This document shows positions 17,292 to 25,789 of a stretch of 64,000 bases of DNA, piece after piece. The notes beneath the pieces are model-generated. The model was not told the origin of the DNA and did no database searches. It saw only the letters and a program-made list of their open reading frames with translations. How positions within the stretch are numbered: position 1 is the stretch's first letter; every line of letters starts with the position of its first letter. The stretch is from Paenibacillus mucilaginosus 3016. GTDB taxonomy: Bacteria; Bacillota; Bacilli; Paenibacillales; NBRC-103111. Location of the stretch: NCBI RefSeq assembly GCF_000250655.1, contig NC_016935.1, positions 886,001 to 950,000 on the forward strand. The letters run 5' to 3'. A program made the translations under genes and the position numbers.

Positions 17292-17406
17292 GGCGGCTGT
17301 AAGCCGGAGCCGGCCGGCGGGCGGATCCCATGGAGACAAGTGCCGTTTCGCGGCAGGGGCACAGGGAATAAGATGGCTGTGTACTAAGGCCCGAGAAGGC
17401 GAATGA

Positions 17407-17490
17407 TTGAAACGTTTTAACAAATGAAGAGAAAAAGAATAACAAAAGGCCCAGACAGGCTCAGGGAGCTTCACGCACCCGGAGCCTGTC
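17407..17490. promoter_or_regulatory. LacI-like palindrome followed by a stem-loop
   Basis: TTGAAACGTTTTAA (17407-17420) is a near-perfect palindrome with a central CG, the LacI/GalR operator type. A 9-bp perfect stem (GACAGGCTC 17454-17462 with GAGCCTGTC 17482-17490) follows, without a T run on the plus strand. Together they occupy the gap between the binding-protein gene and the next transporter gene. Confidence 0.4.
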
Positions 17491-17540
17491 TTCCTGCATC
17501 AGATGCGGGATAGAAGGCCAACCGGATGGGAGAGGAACCT

Positions 17541-18518
17541 ATGCTGCAGCGAATCAACAAGACGATGGAAACCTGGATGCCCCTGATTACCCCGAGCAGC
17601 GTATTGATCGGGATGCTCTGCGCGGCTTGGTTCTCCCCTTTTACGGCGTGGGTGCCGTGGATCTTCGCATTCATGACGTTCTCGGGGAGCCTCAGCCTGA
17701 ACTTCGGGGATCTGAAACGGGTGCTGTCACACCCGATGCCGATCTTCGTGTTCCTGATTGTACTCCACGGCGTGATGCCGCTCATGGCCTGGGGCGTTGG
17801 CCACCTGGCATTCCCGGATGATCCCCTGACGGTCACGGGCCTCATCCTCCTGCTCTCCATCCCCACCGGGATCGTCAGCTTCATGTGGGTATCGATGTAC
17901 AAGGGCCACATTGCGCTGACGCTGTCCATGATTCTGGTGGATACGATGCTGTCCCCGTTCCTGGTGCCCTTCACCTTGTCGCTCATGGTTGGCACGAAGG
18001 TGGAGATGGACGTATGGGGCATGATGGAAGGGCTCGCCTGGATGGTTGTGGTGCCTTCCCTGCTTGGCATGGCGCTGAACCAGTGGACCCGCGGTGCGGT
18101 CAAAACCAAGCTCGGGCCCAAGCTGGCACCTTTTTCCAAGATCGGCCTGGCTGTGGTTATCATGATCAATTCTTCGGTCATTGCCGGCTACTTGACCGGG
18201 TTCACGGCGGAGCTGCTGTTCTTGGCTGCAATCTGCGTGCTCGTCGTGGCGCTCGGTTATGGGATCGGGCGCGGGACGGCTTCCCTGTTCGGCTGGGACC
18301 GCAGCGTCGCCGTCACGATGACGTTCAACTGCGGCATGCGCAACATCTCGGCGGGCGCGGTGCTCGCCATCGCCTACTTCCCGCCGCCGGTGGCGCTTCC
18401 AGCGATCATCGGTATGGTGTTCCAGCAGATGATGGCTTCCCTGTTCGCTTACATGTTCTTCGGCCGGAAGGCGGCTGCGGGTACGGCCGGCGCCGCGGCA
18501 ACCAAACATTCTGCTTAA
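17541..18518 (+). CDS. Bile acid:sodium symporter (BASS/SBF) family transporter
   Basis: A membrane protein of about 325 residues with nine or ten helices. SBF-family features include FAFMTFSGSLSLNFGDLKRVL, SIPTGIVSFMWVSMYKGHIALTLSMILVDT, VVPSLLGMALNQW and VAVTMTFNCGMRNISAGAVLA, a conserved sodium-site segment. I take ATG 17541 as start because AGAGG lies 5 nt upstream; ATG 17526 lacks a site. Bacterial members move organic anions such as pantoate, keto acids or other carboxylates with sodium; bile acids are not implied. It is a single gene on the plus strand after the LplA-type gene, and no partner indicates its substrate. Confidence 0.8.
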   Translation: MLQRINKTMETWMPLITPSSVLIGMLCAAWFSPFTAWVPWIFAFMTFSGSLSLNFGDLKRVLSHPMPIFVFLIVLHGVMPLMAWGVGHLAFPDDPLTVTGLILLLSIPTGIVSFMWVSMYKGHIALTLSMILVDTMLSPFLVPFTLSLMVGTKVEMDVWGMMEGLAWMVVVPSLLGMALNQWTRGAVKTKLGPKLAPFSKIGLAVVIMINSSVIAGYLTGFTAELLFLAAICVLVVALGYGIGRGTASLFGWDRSVAVTMTFNCGMRNISAGAVLAIAYFPPPVALPAIIGMVFQQMMASLFAYMFFGRKAAAGTAGAAATKHSA

Positions 18519-18785
18519 AGGAATAGGGCTTCCTTCAAACCTTTTGAGAGGCAGCATTCTGAAGCTATTATATGAGAGTACGAAGGCGGGTTCCCGAGGG
18601 GGCCTGCTTTTTGTTTTGCTTGCAGTGTTCCTTTTTGGGGTCATGTACTTGAAGTGAAGGGTTTTAAGGAAACGCAAAGCGGGCGCTCAGGATGCATTCA
18701 GCTTGGGGCGGTAAGATGATCTTGTAAGCAGCAAGGACAACAACCTACTTAAAAAACAAAACCCAACTTACAGGAGGAATCACCC

Positions 18786-19562
18786 ATGAAAAACTTCAAC
18801 AAGAAAGTCATCGCCACTACACTCGGAACGGTATTCGCACTGGGCGCCATGGGCTCCGCTTTTGCAGCAGAAACGACAACAACGACAACAACCGACCAAG
18901 CCGTTGTTAAATCCATAACCTACAAGAAGGACCGCGGCGGAAAGAACCTCGAAGCCCTCGCAGCCGAGAAAGGCATTACGGTAGAGGAACTCCAAGCACA
19001 GCTGGAGCAGGAGCGCCAGGCGAAGCTGGAGGCTGAAGCAGCGGAGAAAGGAATCACCGTGGATGAGCTGAAAGCCCAGAAAGAACAGGAGCGTGCAGAG
19101 CGCGGCGGTAAGGGCGGCAAGAACTTGGAGGCACTTGCTGCCGAGAAGGGCATCACCGTAGACGAGCTGAAAGCGCAGCTGGAGCAGGAGCGCCAGGCGA
19201 AGCTTGAGGCTGAAGCAGCGGAGAAAGGCATCACCGTAGACGAACTCAAAGCACAAATGGAAGAAGGACGCGGACACAGAGGCGGCCATGGCCCGCTGGA
19301 CCTTGAAGCGTTGGCTGCGGAGAAAGGCATTACGGTGGATGAGCTGAAGGCCCAAATGGAACAGGAGCGCGAAGCGAAGCTGGCGGAACGTGCAGCGGAG
19401 AAGGGCATCACGGTTGACGAGCTGAAAGCGCAAATGGAGCAGGAGCGTCAGGCGAAGCTGGAGCAGCGTGCAGCCGAGCTGGGCATCACGGTAGATGAGC
19501 TGGAAGCGCAGATGGAACAGAAGCGTGCAGAACGTCAGGCTCAGACTACAGCAACGAACTAA
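18786..19562 (+). CDS. Secreted repeat protein with seven 'GITVDELKAQ' modules
   Basis: A 258-residue exported protein of unknown function. It has a clean signal peptide (MKNFNKKVIATTLGTVFALG, cleavage after AFA), a Thr-rich stretch, then seven copies of a 22-27 residue module of the form AAEKGITVDELKAQxEQERxAK. Modules come in pairs separated by Gly-rich linkers (RGGKGGKN and GRGHRGGHGPLD), so the real repeat is a dimer: (1,2), (3,4), (5,6), then a single seventh. Each module reads as a short helix-turn-helix (ITVDEL caps the second helix) followed by a charged helix. The DNA repeats are also alike, suggesting recent duplication. It has an AGGAGG site and its own terminator. It lies just upstream of the S-layer-type gene, which hints at the cell surface but proves nothing. 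Confidence 0.8.
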   Translation: MKNFNKKVIATTLGTVFALGAMGSAFAAETTTTTTTDQAVVKSITYKKDRGGKNLEALAAEKGITVEELQAQLEQERQAKLEAEAAEKGITVDELKAQKEQERAERGGKGGKNLEALAAEKGITVDELKAQLEQERQAKLEAEAAEKGITVDELKAQMEEGRGHRGGHGPLDLEALAAEKGITVDELKAQMEQEREAKLAERAAEKGITVDELKAQMEQERQAKLEQRAAELGITVDELEAQMEQKRAERQAQTTATN

Positions 19563-19587
19563 ACATAAGCGCAGGTAGACCTCAGAG

Positions 19588-19610
19588 AGGGCGGTAAATC
19601 CGCCCTTTTT
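19588..19610 (+). terminator. Intrinsic terminator after the repeat protein
   Basis: AGGGCGG (19588-19594), a 5-nt loop TAAAT, CCGCCCT (19600-19606), then a T run. Confidence 0.85.
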
Positions 19611-19845
19611 GTGCTGCTCTGCATGAATTCCGCCGCAGTGTTCAACCTATAGGAACGGAGGACGCCATCCGACCGGGTGACGGGGTGGAGGGAGGAGTGC
19701 GCCTTTTGTCAATAAATACAAGGAGCATTTCGCAAATCTTTCGGATGATCGCATGAAATTCTGGTAAAAGTAATAAAGAAATCTCCTGTCACATGTTTGC
19801 TCAGCAGAGATTCATCAATTCAGATGAAAAATGGAGGTTACCGAC

Positions 19846-22800
19846 GTGAACATTTTACGTGACGAGCTTAAGAAAACTCGCGACGGGTACGTCATCACGA
19901 TCTACCTGTCAGAGGACCGGGCCGAGTTCGCCAAAGAGCTTGGCGATAACCCGGAGCAGCAGCGTGAGCTTCAAAAAGACGTAGAAAGCTACGTCCGGAA
20001 GAAGTACCCGAACCTGAAAGTAACGACGGCGAAAGTCCTGCTCGGCGGACTTCTGATATCGACGATCCCGCTGGGCGGCCAAGCTCAAGCTGCTACGCCG
20101 ACAGGTGGTCCGAAAGATATCGACAAGAGCTCCTCCTGGGCTCAAACGGCAATCTGGAACCTCGTCGACAAGAAGATTATCGAAGGCGATGAGCAGGGCA
20201 ACTTCAACCCGCAGGGCACAATGACGCGCGACGCGTTCACGGCTATGCTAGTACGCGCCTTGGTTCCAGCCGACCAAATGGTCACGCCGGAAACACCAAC
20301 GTTCAAGGATATCCCGAAAGACCACTGGGCTTATGCTTACGTAGAAACAGCGGTAGCGAAGGGCCTCGTCAACGGTACGACCGACACGACGTTCTCCCCT
20401 ACAGACAACGTAACGCGTGAGCAGATGGCGACCATCTTCGTCCGTGCGCTGAATGTACCGGCTGATGAGCTCAAAGGTATGGGCGACAAGCTGACCTTCA
20501 CGGATGCGGGATCGATTGCCGACTATGCGAAGGATGCAGTTGGCTACGCCGTATCTAAGGGATTGATGCAGGGTACGAGCGACACGACGTTCGACCCAGG
20601 GAAGAACGCTACTCGCGAGCAGGTGGCCGTGGTTATGGACCGCTACCTGACAGGCGGCGTAGTAACGCCTCCTACGGAGCAAACGGGCAAAGTATCCGTA
20701 TCCGAAGCAAAAGCTACTGGCGTTCAGACGGTTACAGTAACCTTCAACCGCGACGTTACGGATGCCGAGAAGGCTACGCTGGCTCTGACGAAGGGCAATG
20801 TCGCAGTAGCAACAACGGCCAAGTGGTCCGACGACAAAAAGTCCGCCGTACTTACGCTGACCGACACCAGACTTTCCGCAGGTACTTACACAGTAACACT
20901 TGGCGGCCTGGCTGCAGATGCGGTTGAGAAGACGACGGCTGAGTTTACGGCTGAGAACGAGACGGTCTCGAAGATTGAGTTCGTGAATGCGAACGATACA
21001 ATCGCGAAGGGCAGCAAAGTCCTGGTCAATATCAAAGCGTCGAACCAATACGGCGAGAATGCTTCCTTCTCTTCCGCTTCCTATACGGTATATTCAGACG
21101 ATGCAGCCAATGCTCAATTGAAGAAGCTTGACAATGGCGAACTGCAGCTTTCCTTGGATACCAGCTCTGAGGACTTCAAATCCGGAATCTCTGTGGTTCC
21201 TGTAAACATTTATCATACAGATACCCGGGTTACGGCTACGAAGAACTTCAAAGTGGGTACGGATGCGTTCATCTCCAAGGTCGAGCTCGGTACCGTTAAA
21301 TACAGCACCGGCGGAGACTCCATCTCTGGCAAGGGAGAAACCGCAACCGTCGATTTGCTGCAGTATGACCAATACGGCAACATCATGGACAAAGATTCGG
21401 TTAATGCAGAAGACATCAATATCACAGTAACACCTTACGAGGAAAACCTGAAGCATGAGATTGGTGACTTCAATAACGACGATGTTACGGACATCCGGTT
21501 CTCCTTGGCCAATAATGTTGACCGTACCGGCGATTTTACGTTCAATGTCTACAGTCAAGCAGGTACGGCTACAGGTACAGTCAAAGTTTCCTCTACTAAG
21601 CTGGCTACCAAAGTTGAGATTGGTGATATGAATAATGTTATCGCCGCAGGAGACGAGGATGCTTACATCCCGATCGTCGCCTATGATGCAGCGGGTAACA
21701 AGCTCAGCACCGAGGATCTTATTAGCGATGAGAATGCTGTCGGAGTTAATGGAGAGGACCCACAGATCACGTTCAGCGTAGCTGGTGCCACATCGCAAGG
21801 GATTCAGACGACAGGCGAACATAAAGGCATGCTGAAGCTGACGGATATCAATGACTCTTCTCAAGGAGTCGTTACGGTAACAGCCATGATTGCCACACCG
21901 AATGCTAACAGCGTGGCAACCAAATCGTATACGCTGCAGGATGCACGCACACCGGACACCATCAAGGTCAAAACGGATCTGGCCAAGAAAATCCTGCCTG
22001 GGGCGGAAGCCAAGTTCGAGTATGCCGTTTATGACCAATATGGTCAAGAACTCGATACAATCCAGCAGGTGGACAATAATGGTAATGTATCGGTCAACGG
22101 CTTCCTTTATCGGGTAGCGGTAGTAACATCTAATAACGGAGTAGAAGGATCTCTTCCAACCGGCTTTACACTTGAGAATGCTACCGCAACATATACAGGC
22201 GACCTTGATGCTTTCAATGATGAAAATAAACTCATTCTTGACAAAGCAACAGCTGTTCCGGGAGATATTGCCCGCGTGAAGGTTGTCCTCCAAAAAGCTA
22301 CTGAGGCTGGAGCTGGTGTCGCTACCTTTACGGATATCGCCCACGTAACGCGCGATGTGGAAGTCGTAGCAGCTGATGCAGATCTCTCTTACTCGATCTC
22401 GCCAATGGGTGATCTGTATAATACCCTTGACAGTGACGCGGTTTCCGACACAGATGTAACTTATGCCGGAGGCACGTTAACAGTAGCGGAGCAAAAAGAT
22501 CCTACACTTAGCAAACTGGCCAAAGAAATCGAGCTGGTTGCTACTGATGCAGCGGGTGATAAAGTTGCCCTGCCGGATTCCATTCAAGCCGTTTACACGG
22601 ATAATCCGGCCATTGCCCGTGCGGGTGTGGCTGGTGACAACACGGCTTATGTCATCGGTAACCAAAAAGGTACGGCTAAAGTCAGCGTCTCCTTCTTGAA
22701 TAACGAAGGCGAAACGGTAACGAAGAACTTCTCTGTTACGGTTAAGGACGATGCTCTCACAGCCACGAAGATTGAAGCCGGCGAAACCGAAGCAACCGTG

Positions 22801-23100
22801 GCTCAGGCGACTCCAGGAAATGCCTTTAACGTCATGAACCTAAAGATTACGGATAACTATGGGATCACCTATGAGAACGAAACAGGCGGCGACCAAGACG
22901 CATCCAAGTACAACTACCTGTTCGGTACTACGTTTGGCGTTACCAACGTGAAGAGCAATGGTGCGGACAACACTGTATCCGTTGACCAATACGGTAATCT
23001 CACGATTGGTGCTAACGTAACAGGCTTTGAACTCACAGCTACAACCGCTGCAGGCCTCACAACTACGACATCGGTTATCGTAACTCCCCCTGCACCATAA
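19846..23100 (+). CDS. S-layer protein with three SLH domains and an unusual cytoplasmic-type N-terminal extension
   Basis: A 1084-residue cell-surface protein. GTG 19846 is the start, since ATGGAGGT just upstream is the ribosome site (7-nt spacing) and not a start. Residues 1-60 are polar and folded-looking (MNILRDELKKTRDGYVITIY through VESYVRKKYPNLKVT). A hydrophobic segment (62-78) ending in GGQAQAATP, a likely signal peptidase site, comes only after that. Three SLH domains follow (about 91-138, 150-200, 215-262), with FKDIPKDHWAYAYVETAVAKG and TREQMATIFVRAL typical of pyruvylated-polymer binding. The rest is beta-rich with Ig-like (Big/SbsC-type) repeats: VTVTFNRDVTDAEKATLAL, then several YDQYG strands. 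Base composition is less GC-rich than its neighbours, as expected for a highly expressed protein. It is probably the S-layer array protein or an abundant SLH protein. Confidence 0.85.
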   Translation: MNILRDELKKTRDGYVITIYLSEDRAEFAKELGDNPEQQRELQKDVESYVRKKYPNLKVTTAKVLLGGLLISTIPLGGQAQAATPTGGPKDIDKSSSWAQTAIWNLVDKKIIEGDEQGNFNPQGTMTRDAFTAMLVRALVPADQMVTPETPTFKDIPKDHWAYAYVETAVAKGLVNGTTDTTFSPTDNVTREQMATIFVRALNVPADELKGMGDKLTFTDAGSIADYAKDAVGYAVSKGLMQGTSDTTFDPGKNATREQVAVVMDRYLTGGVVTPPTEQTGKVSVSEAKATGVQTVTVTFNRDVTDAEKATLALTKGNVAVATTAKWSDDKKSAVLTLTDTRLSAGTYTVTLGGLAADAVEKTTAEFTAENETVSKIEFVNANDTIAKGSKVLVNIKASNQYGENASFSSASYTVYSDDAANAQLKKLDNGELQLSLDTSSEDFKSGISVVPVNIYHTDTRVTATKNFKVGTDAFISKVELGTVKYSTGGDSISGKGETATVDLLQYDQYGNIMDKDSVNAEDINITVTPYEENLKHEIGDFNNDDVTDIRFSLANNVDRTGDFTFNVYSQAGTATGTVKVSSTKLATKVEIGDMNNVIAAGDEDAYIPIVAYDAAGNKLSTEDLISDENAVGVNGEDPQITFSVAGATSQGIQTTGEHKGMLKLTDINDSSQGVVTVTAMIATPNANSVATKSYTLQDARTPDTIKVKTDLAKKILPGAEAKFEYAVYDQYGQELDTIQQVDNNGNVSVNGFLYRVAVVTSNNGVEGSLPTGFTLENATATYTGDLDAFNDENKLILDKATAVPGDIARVKVVLQKATEAGAGVATFTDIAHVTRDVEVVAADADLSYSISPMGDLYNTLDSDAVSDTDVTYAGGTLTVAEQKDPTLSKLAKEIELVATDAAGDKVALPDSIQAVYTDNPAIARAGVAGDNTAYVIGNQKGTAKVSVSFLNNEGETVTKNFSVTVKDDALTATKIEAGETEATVAQATPGNAFNVMNLKITDNYGITYENETGGDQDASKYNYLFGTTFGVTNVKSNGADNTVSVDQYGNLTIGANVTGFELTATTAAGLTTTTSVIVTPPAP

Positions 23101-23116
23101 ATAAGAAAATTGGATC

Positions 23117-23156
23117 AAAAGAGAAAGGCTGCCGTAACCGGCAGCCTTTCTCTTTT
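23117..23156. terminator. Strong bidirectional terminator between S-layer gene and ger operon
   Basis: The 14-bp stem GAGAAAGGCTGCCG (23121-23134) pairs with CGGCAGCCTTTCTC (23139-23152) around the loop TAAC, with AAAA before and TTTT after. It serves the convergent S-layer and germination genes. Confidence 0.92.
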
Positions 23157-23166
23157 TCCATACTCA

Positions 23167-24282
23167 CTACCTAAACTTCCTCCCCCGCACCTTCCCCGCC
23201 ACCAGCAGCCCCGCTGGAAACAGAATGCACACCGTAAAGGCGTATAGCGGCCAGACCGAAGCGGTAAAATCATAATACTCAATGGTGTTCGGAGTAATGA
23301 GCTGGGCCAGAATGACCAGCAGCGTACCGAACGGCATCAGCAGAGGGCGATAGCTCTTCAGCCGGCTCAGCTTCGCTGTGGCTACAACGACAGCGAACAT
23401 GGTCACGATCAGCTTGAAGTACATGGTGATCATCCACATGATCGTGATAATGATCTCCATCCGCTCGAGGAAGTTGCCGATGCGAATCTTTTTCGCCATG
23501 ACATAGGTCGGGTAGATGCTGCGGGCTGTCACGTCAGGGCCCAGGGACATCAGCGACAGCACGATAACGAAGACCACGATAAATCCGCCGAGGGCGATGC
23601 TCAGCGTGAACTGCCGTACAGCTTTATCCGATGCACCGCTGACGTAAGGCAGAAGCATCAGGAGCGTGAACACTTCCATGAAAGGGATGGCCAGCATGGC
23701 ATAGCTGCCCTTGAGTACCGGTTCCCAGCCGTGGGCCATCACAGGCTCCACATTGACGGCTTTGAACTCCGGCAGCAGGAAGAGCGTCAGCAGGCCGAAG
23801 AGGCCGAAGACCCAGGGAAACAGGATCTCGCCGCTCCGGACGACAGGTTCAAGCCCCAGGTTCAAGCCGTAGAGCACCACGATCACAATAATGATATAGA
23901 ACGCTTGTACCGGCGTTTCGGGCATCACTTGTGTGGTCATGAAGTCGCTGAGTTCCCGGAGGAGGCTGGCCGAGAGGAGAATCCAGAACGGCAGCAGGAC
24001 CAGAAGCGCGGCACCGCGCCCGAGCATTCGTCCTAGAGCCGTCTCGCACATTTCAATGACCCCCATGCCGGGGAAGGTTCTGGCCAAAGCCCGGTAAAGC
24101 AGAAGGAATCCGAGCCCGCCGCCCCAAGCGAGCAGGGCGGAGACCCAGGCATCCCCCTGGGCGCGGTCAGCGAGAATGGAAGGGACGATGAGGATCGGAT
24201 CGCCGATCGTATACAGGATTCCGATGATCAGGAGCTGCCGGTCAGCTATTTTACCCGTCTCGATCTGCTGCATGCGCTGCAC
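23167..24282 (-). CDS. gerAB: Spore germinant receptor permease-like subunit (GerAB/GerKB family)
   Basis: A 371-residue inner-membrane protein of spores with ten helices, related to amino acid permeases and believed to bind the germinant. The N-terminus ISDRQLL-like motif appears as IADRQLLIIGILYTIGDPILIVPS. Family blocks include FPGMGVIEMCETALGRMLG and a late ITIMWMITMYFKLIVTMF helix. It is the last gene of an A-C-D-B operon. The start is uncertain: GTG 24282 lies next to AAGGGAA, while ATG 24273 is nine bases further in. As with other ger operons, forespore (SigG) expression is expected, but I could not identify a convincing SigG promoter. Confidence 0.88.
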   Translation of the reverse strand: MQRMQQIETGKIADRQLLIIGILYTIGDPILIVPSILADRAQGDAWVSALLAWGGGLGFLLLYRALARTFPGMGVIEMCETALGRMLGRGAALLVLLPFWILLSASLLRELSDFMTTQVMPETPVQAFYIIIVIVVLYGLNLGLEPVVRSGEILFPWVFGLFGLLTLFLLPEFKAVNVEPVMAHGWEPVLKGSYAMLAIPFMEVFTLLMLLPYVSGASDKAVRQFTLSIALGGFIVVFVIVLSLMSLGPDVTARSIYPTYVMAKKIRIGNFLERMEIIITIMWMITMYFKLIVTMFAVVVATAKLSRLKSYRPLLMPFGTLLVILAQLITPNTIEYYDFTASVWPLYAFTVCILFPAGLLVAGKVRGRKFR

Positions 24283-24291
24283 TTCCCTTCC

Positions 24292-24534
24292 TCATGATGA
24301 AATTCGGGCCCCCGGGAAAATCGCCTCGTAGACGGGCCGGTACATGGCATTGAGCCACTCGAAGGGGCTGGGCAGCTCGACCCGCACTGCCCACAGCACA
24401 TGCAGCAGGACGCCTGCACCGAGCACAAGAAAGGAGAGCACGAGCTCCCTCAGCATGCGCCGCTTCCAAAGATACAGGCCGTGGCCCAGGAAGGCGGCGG
24501 CAGCATACAGCAGGATCGCAGACATAACCCACAT
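24292..24534 (-). CDS. Small two-helix membrane protein of the ger operon (D subunit)
   Basis: An 80-residue protein that is easy to miss. Two membrane helices (about 4-20 and 31-50, LVLSFLVLGAGVLLHVLWAV) are followed by a short tail with PSPFEWLNAMYRPVYEAIF. ATG 24534 lies 10 nt after AAGGAG, which overlaps the gerAC stop region. It sits between gerAC and gerAB with 7-10 bp on each side. Several Bacillus and relatives' germinant receptor operons carry a fourth 'D' gene encoding a protein of this size and topology that modulates receptor function. I assign it to that group by position, size and topology rather than by strong sequence identity. Confidence 0.75.
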   Translation of the reverse strand: MWVMSAILLYAAAAFLGHGLYLWKRRMLRELVLSFLVLGAGVLLHVLWAVRVELPSPFEWLNAMYRPVYEAIFPGARISS

Positions 24535-24541
24535 GCGGCAT

Positions 24542-25789
24542 CTACTCCTTGATTTCCTCGATAAAAGATTGGGACGTGGTCCCCGTACGGCGAAGCCTGG
24601 TCTCGACCCGGATTTCGTAAGGGATCTCGGGGTACATCTCCGGCCACTGTCCCTGCACCTTGCTCCAGAGCTCCGGCTGCTTGCGCCGGACCGTATCGCC
24701 GAATCCGAAGACGTCACTCTTGAATTTGGTCTGGGAGGCCCTTAGGGCCGCTTCGACCAACGACCGGATCTTGCCGTTGATGGACTGCTCCAGTTCCCCG
24801 ATCACCTTCGTTTTGTGCAGATCGATTGAGCATTCCACATCGGACACGTTGGCTTCCGATTCGATTTCAATGACAATCAGGGGCTTATCCCCTTCCTTGC
24901 GCACCTTCATCTCGGTTTGAGAACGGATAATCTCGGAGCCCAGTTTACCTGTGCCCCCGGGACAGGAGGTGCCAATGACCGTGCTCTTGATCTTGTTCAG
25001 AATGAAATTCGCCCCCGTCCCTTCCTGCTCGTTCATCCAGCCCAGCATTTTGTCTTTCTTGAATACCGCCAGTCCCTTCAGGTCAAGTCTTGCGGGCGCA
25101 TCAATCTGTTCCACGTTCGATTTCTTCGAGCCCACCTTGGGGCTCCCGAGAATGCCGATGCCTGGCACCAGCGGCGATATACCGGCATGCACCAGTCGGC
25201 CGATCAGGTCCTCGAGATTCGTGCCGAGCACCGGTCCCCAGTTCTCTTCGGCGACTTTGACCGAATTGAACATTTTGTTGGCGGGGATCTTCTCGATCGT
25301 GGTCATCGTATTGAGAACATCGCGGGCCGAGCCGCGGGCAATGAGGATATAGAAATCGCGGCGCAATTCATGATCCCTCGACAAAAAATCGATGATATTG
25401 CGGATCCCCTTGCGGGCCAGCTTCTCGCTGATCACGACAATGCGCAGATGGGACAAATAAATCTTCCGCGGCGACTTCGTCGTAATCGACCGGATGGCCT
25501 GGAATACCGTCTCCTCGTTAGCATCGTAGAGGGTGACAGGGGCTCTTCCGGCCGTAGAGCCGCCGCTCTTGTTCGTAATCTCGCCGGGATCGATGATCTG
25601 GATGGAGACGGTCACGCCTTTTTCTCCTACATCGAATCCCATCGATGAAGCGATAGCCAGCTCGTTGAGCTCCCGGCGGTTCCAGCACCCCGTCGTGAGC
25701 AGGGAGATGGCCAGCACCCCCGCGAGGGTGCAGGGCCAGGAGCGGCGGAGGCCTCGGAATGGATGTCCTGACCGCTTGGGCCTCTTCAT
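24542..25789 (-). CDS. gerAC: Spore germinant receptor lipoprotein (GerAC/GerKC family)
   Basis: A 415-residue lipoprotein on the outer face of the spore inner membrane. The signal peptide ends in the lipobox LLTTGCWNRRELNELAIASSMGFD, whose CWNRRELN is the family signature. Further features are YLSHLRIVVISEKLARKG, FLSRDHELRRDFYILIARG and a C-terminal helix region with RSLVEAALRASQTKFKSDVFGFG. Its ATG overlaps the gerAA stop in ATGA. The length and domain order are those of a complete GerAC protein, which assembles with A and B subunits. Confidence 0.9.
   Translation of the reverse strand: MKRPKRSGHPFRGLRRSWPCTLAGVLAISLLTTGCWNRRELNELAIASSMGFDVGEKGVTVSIQIIDPGEITNKSGGSTAGRAPVTLYDANEETVFQAIRSITTKSPRKIYLSHLRIVVISEKLARKGIRNIIDFLSRDHELRRDFYILIARGSARDVLNTMTTIEKIPANKMFNSVKVAEENWGPVLGTNLEDLIGRLVHAGISPLVPGIGILGSPKVGSKKSNVEQIDAPARLDLKGLAVFKKDKMLGWMNEQEGTGANFILNKIKSTVIGTSCPGGTGKLGSEIIRSQTEMKVRKEGDKPLIVIEIESEANVSDVECSIDLHKTKVIGELEQSINGKIRSLVEAALRASQTKFKSDVFGFGDTVRRKQPELWSKVQGQWPEMYPEIPYEIRVETRLRRTGTTSQSFIEEIKE

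Noticed and set aside
13606..17474. Long minus-strand open frames (711 and 578 codons) opposite the LplB/LplC/LplA genes
   Set aside because: Products are Arg/His-rich and low in complexity, typical of antisense frames of GC-rich genes; the plus-strand genes are clear family members.
18571..18616. Possible terminator after the bile-acid/sodium-symporter-family gene
   Set aside because: A T run is present, but the arms AGGC and GCCT give only four pairs, too weak to support.
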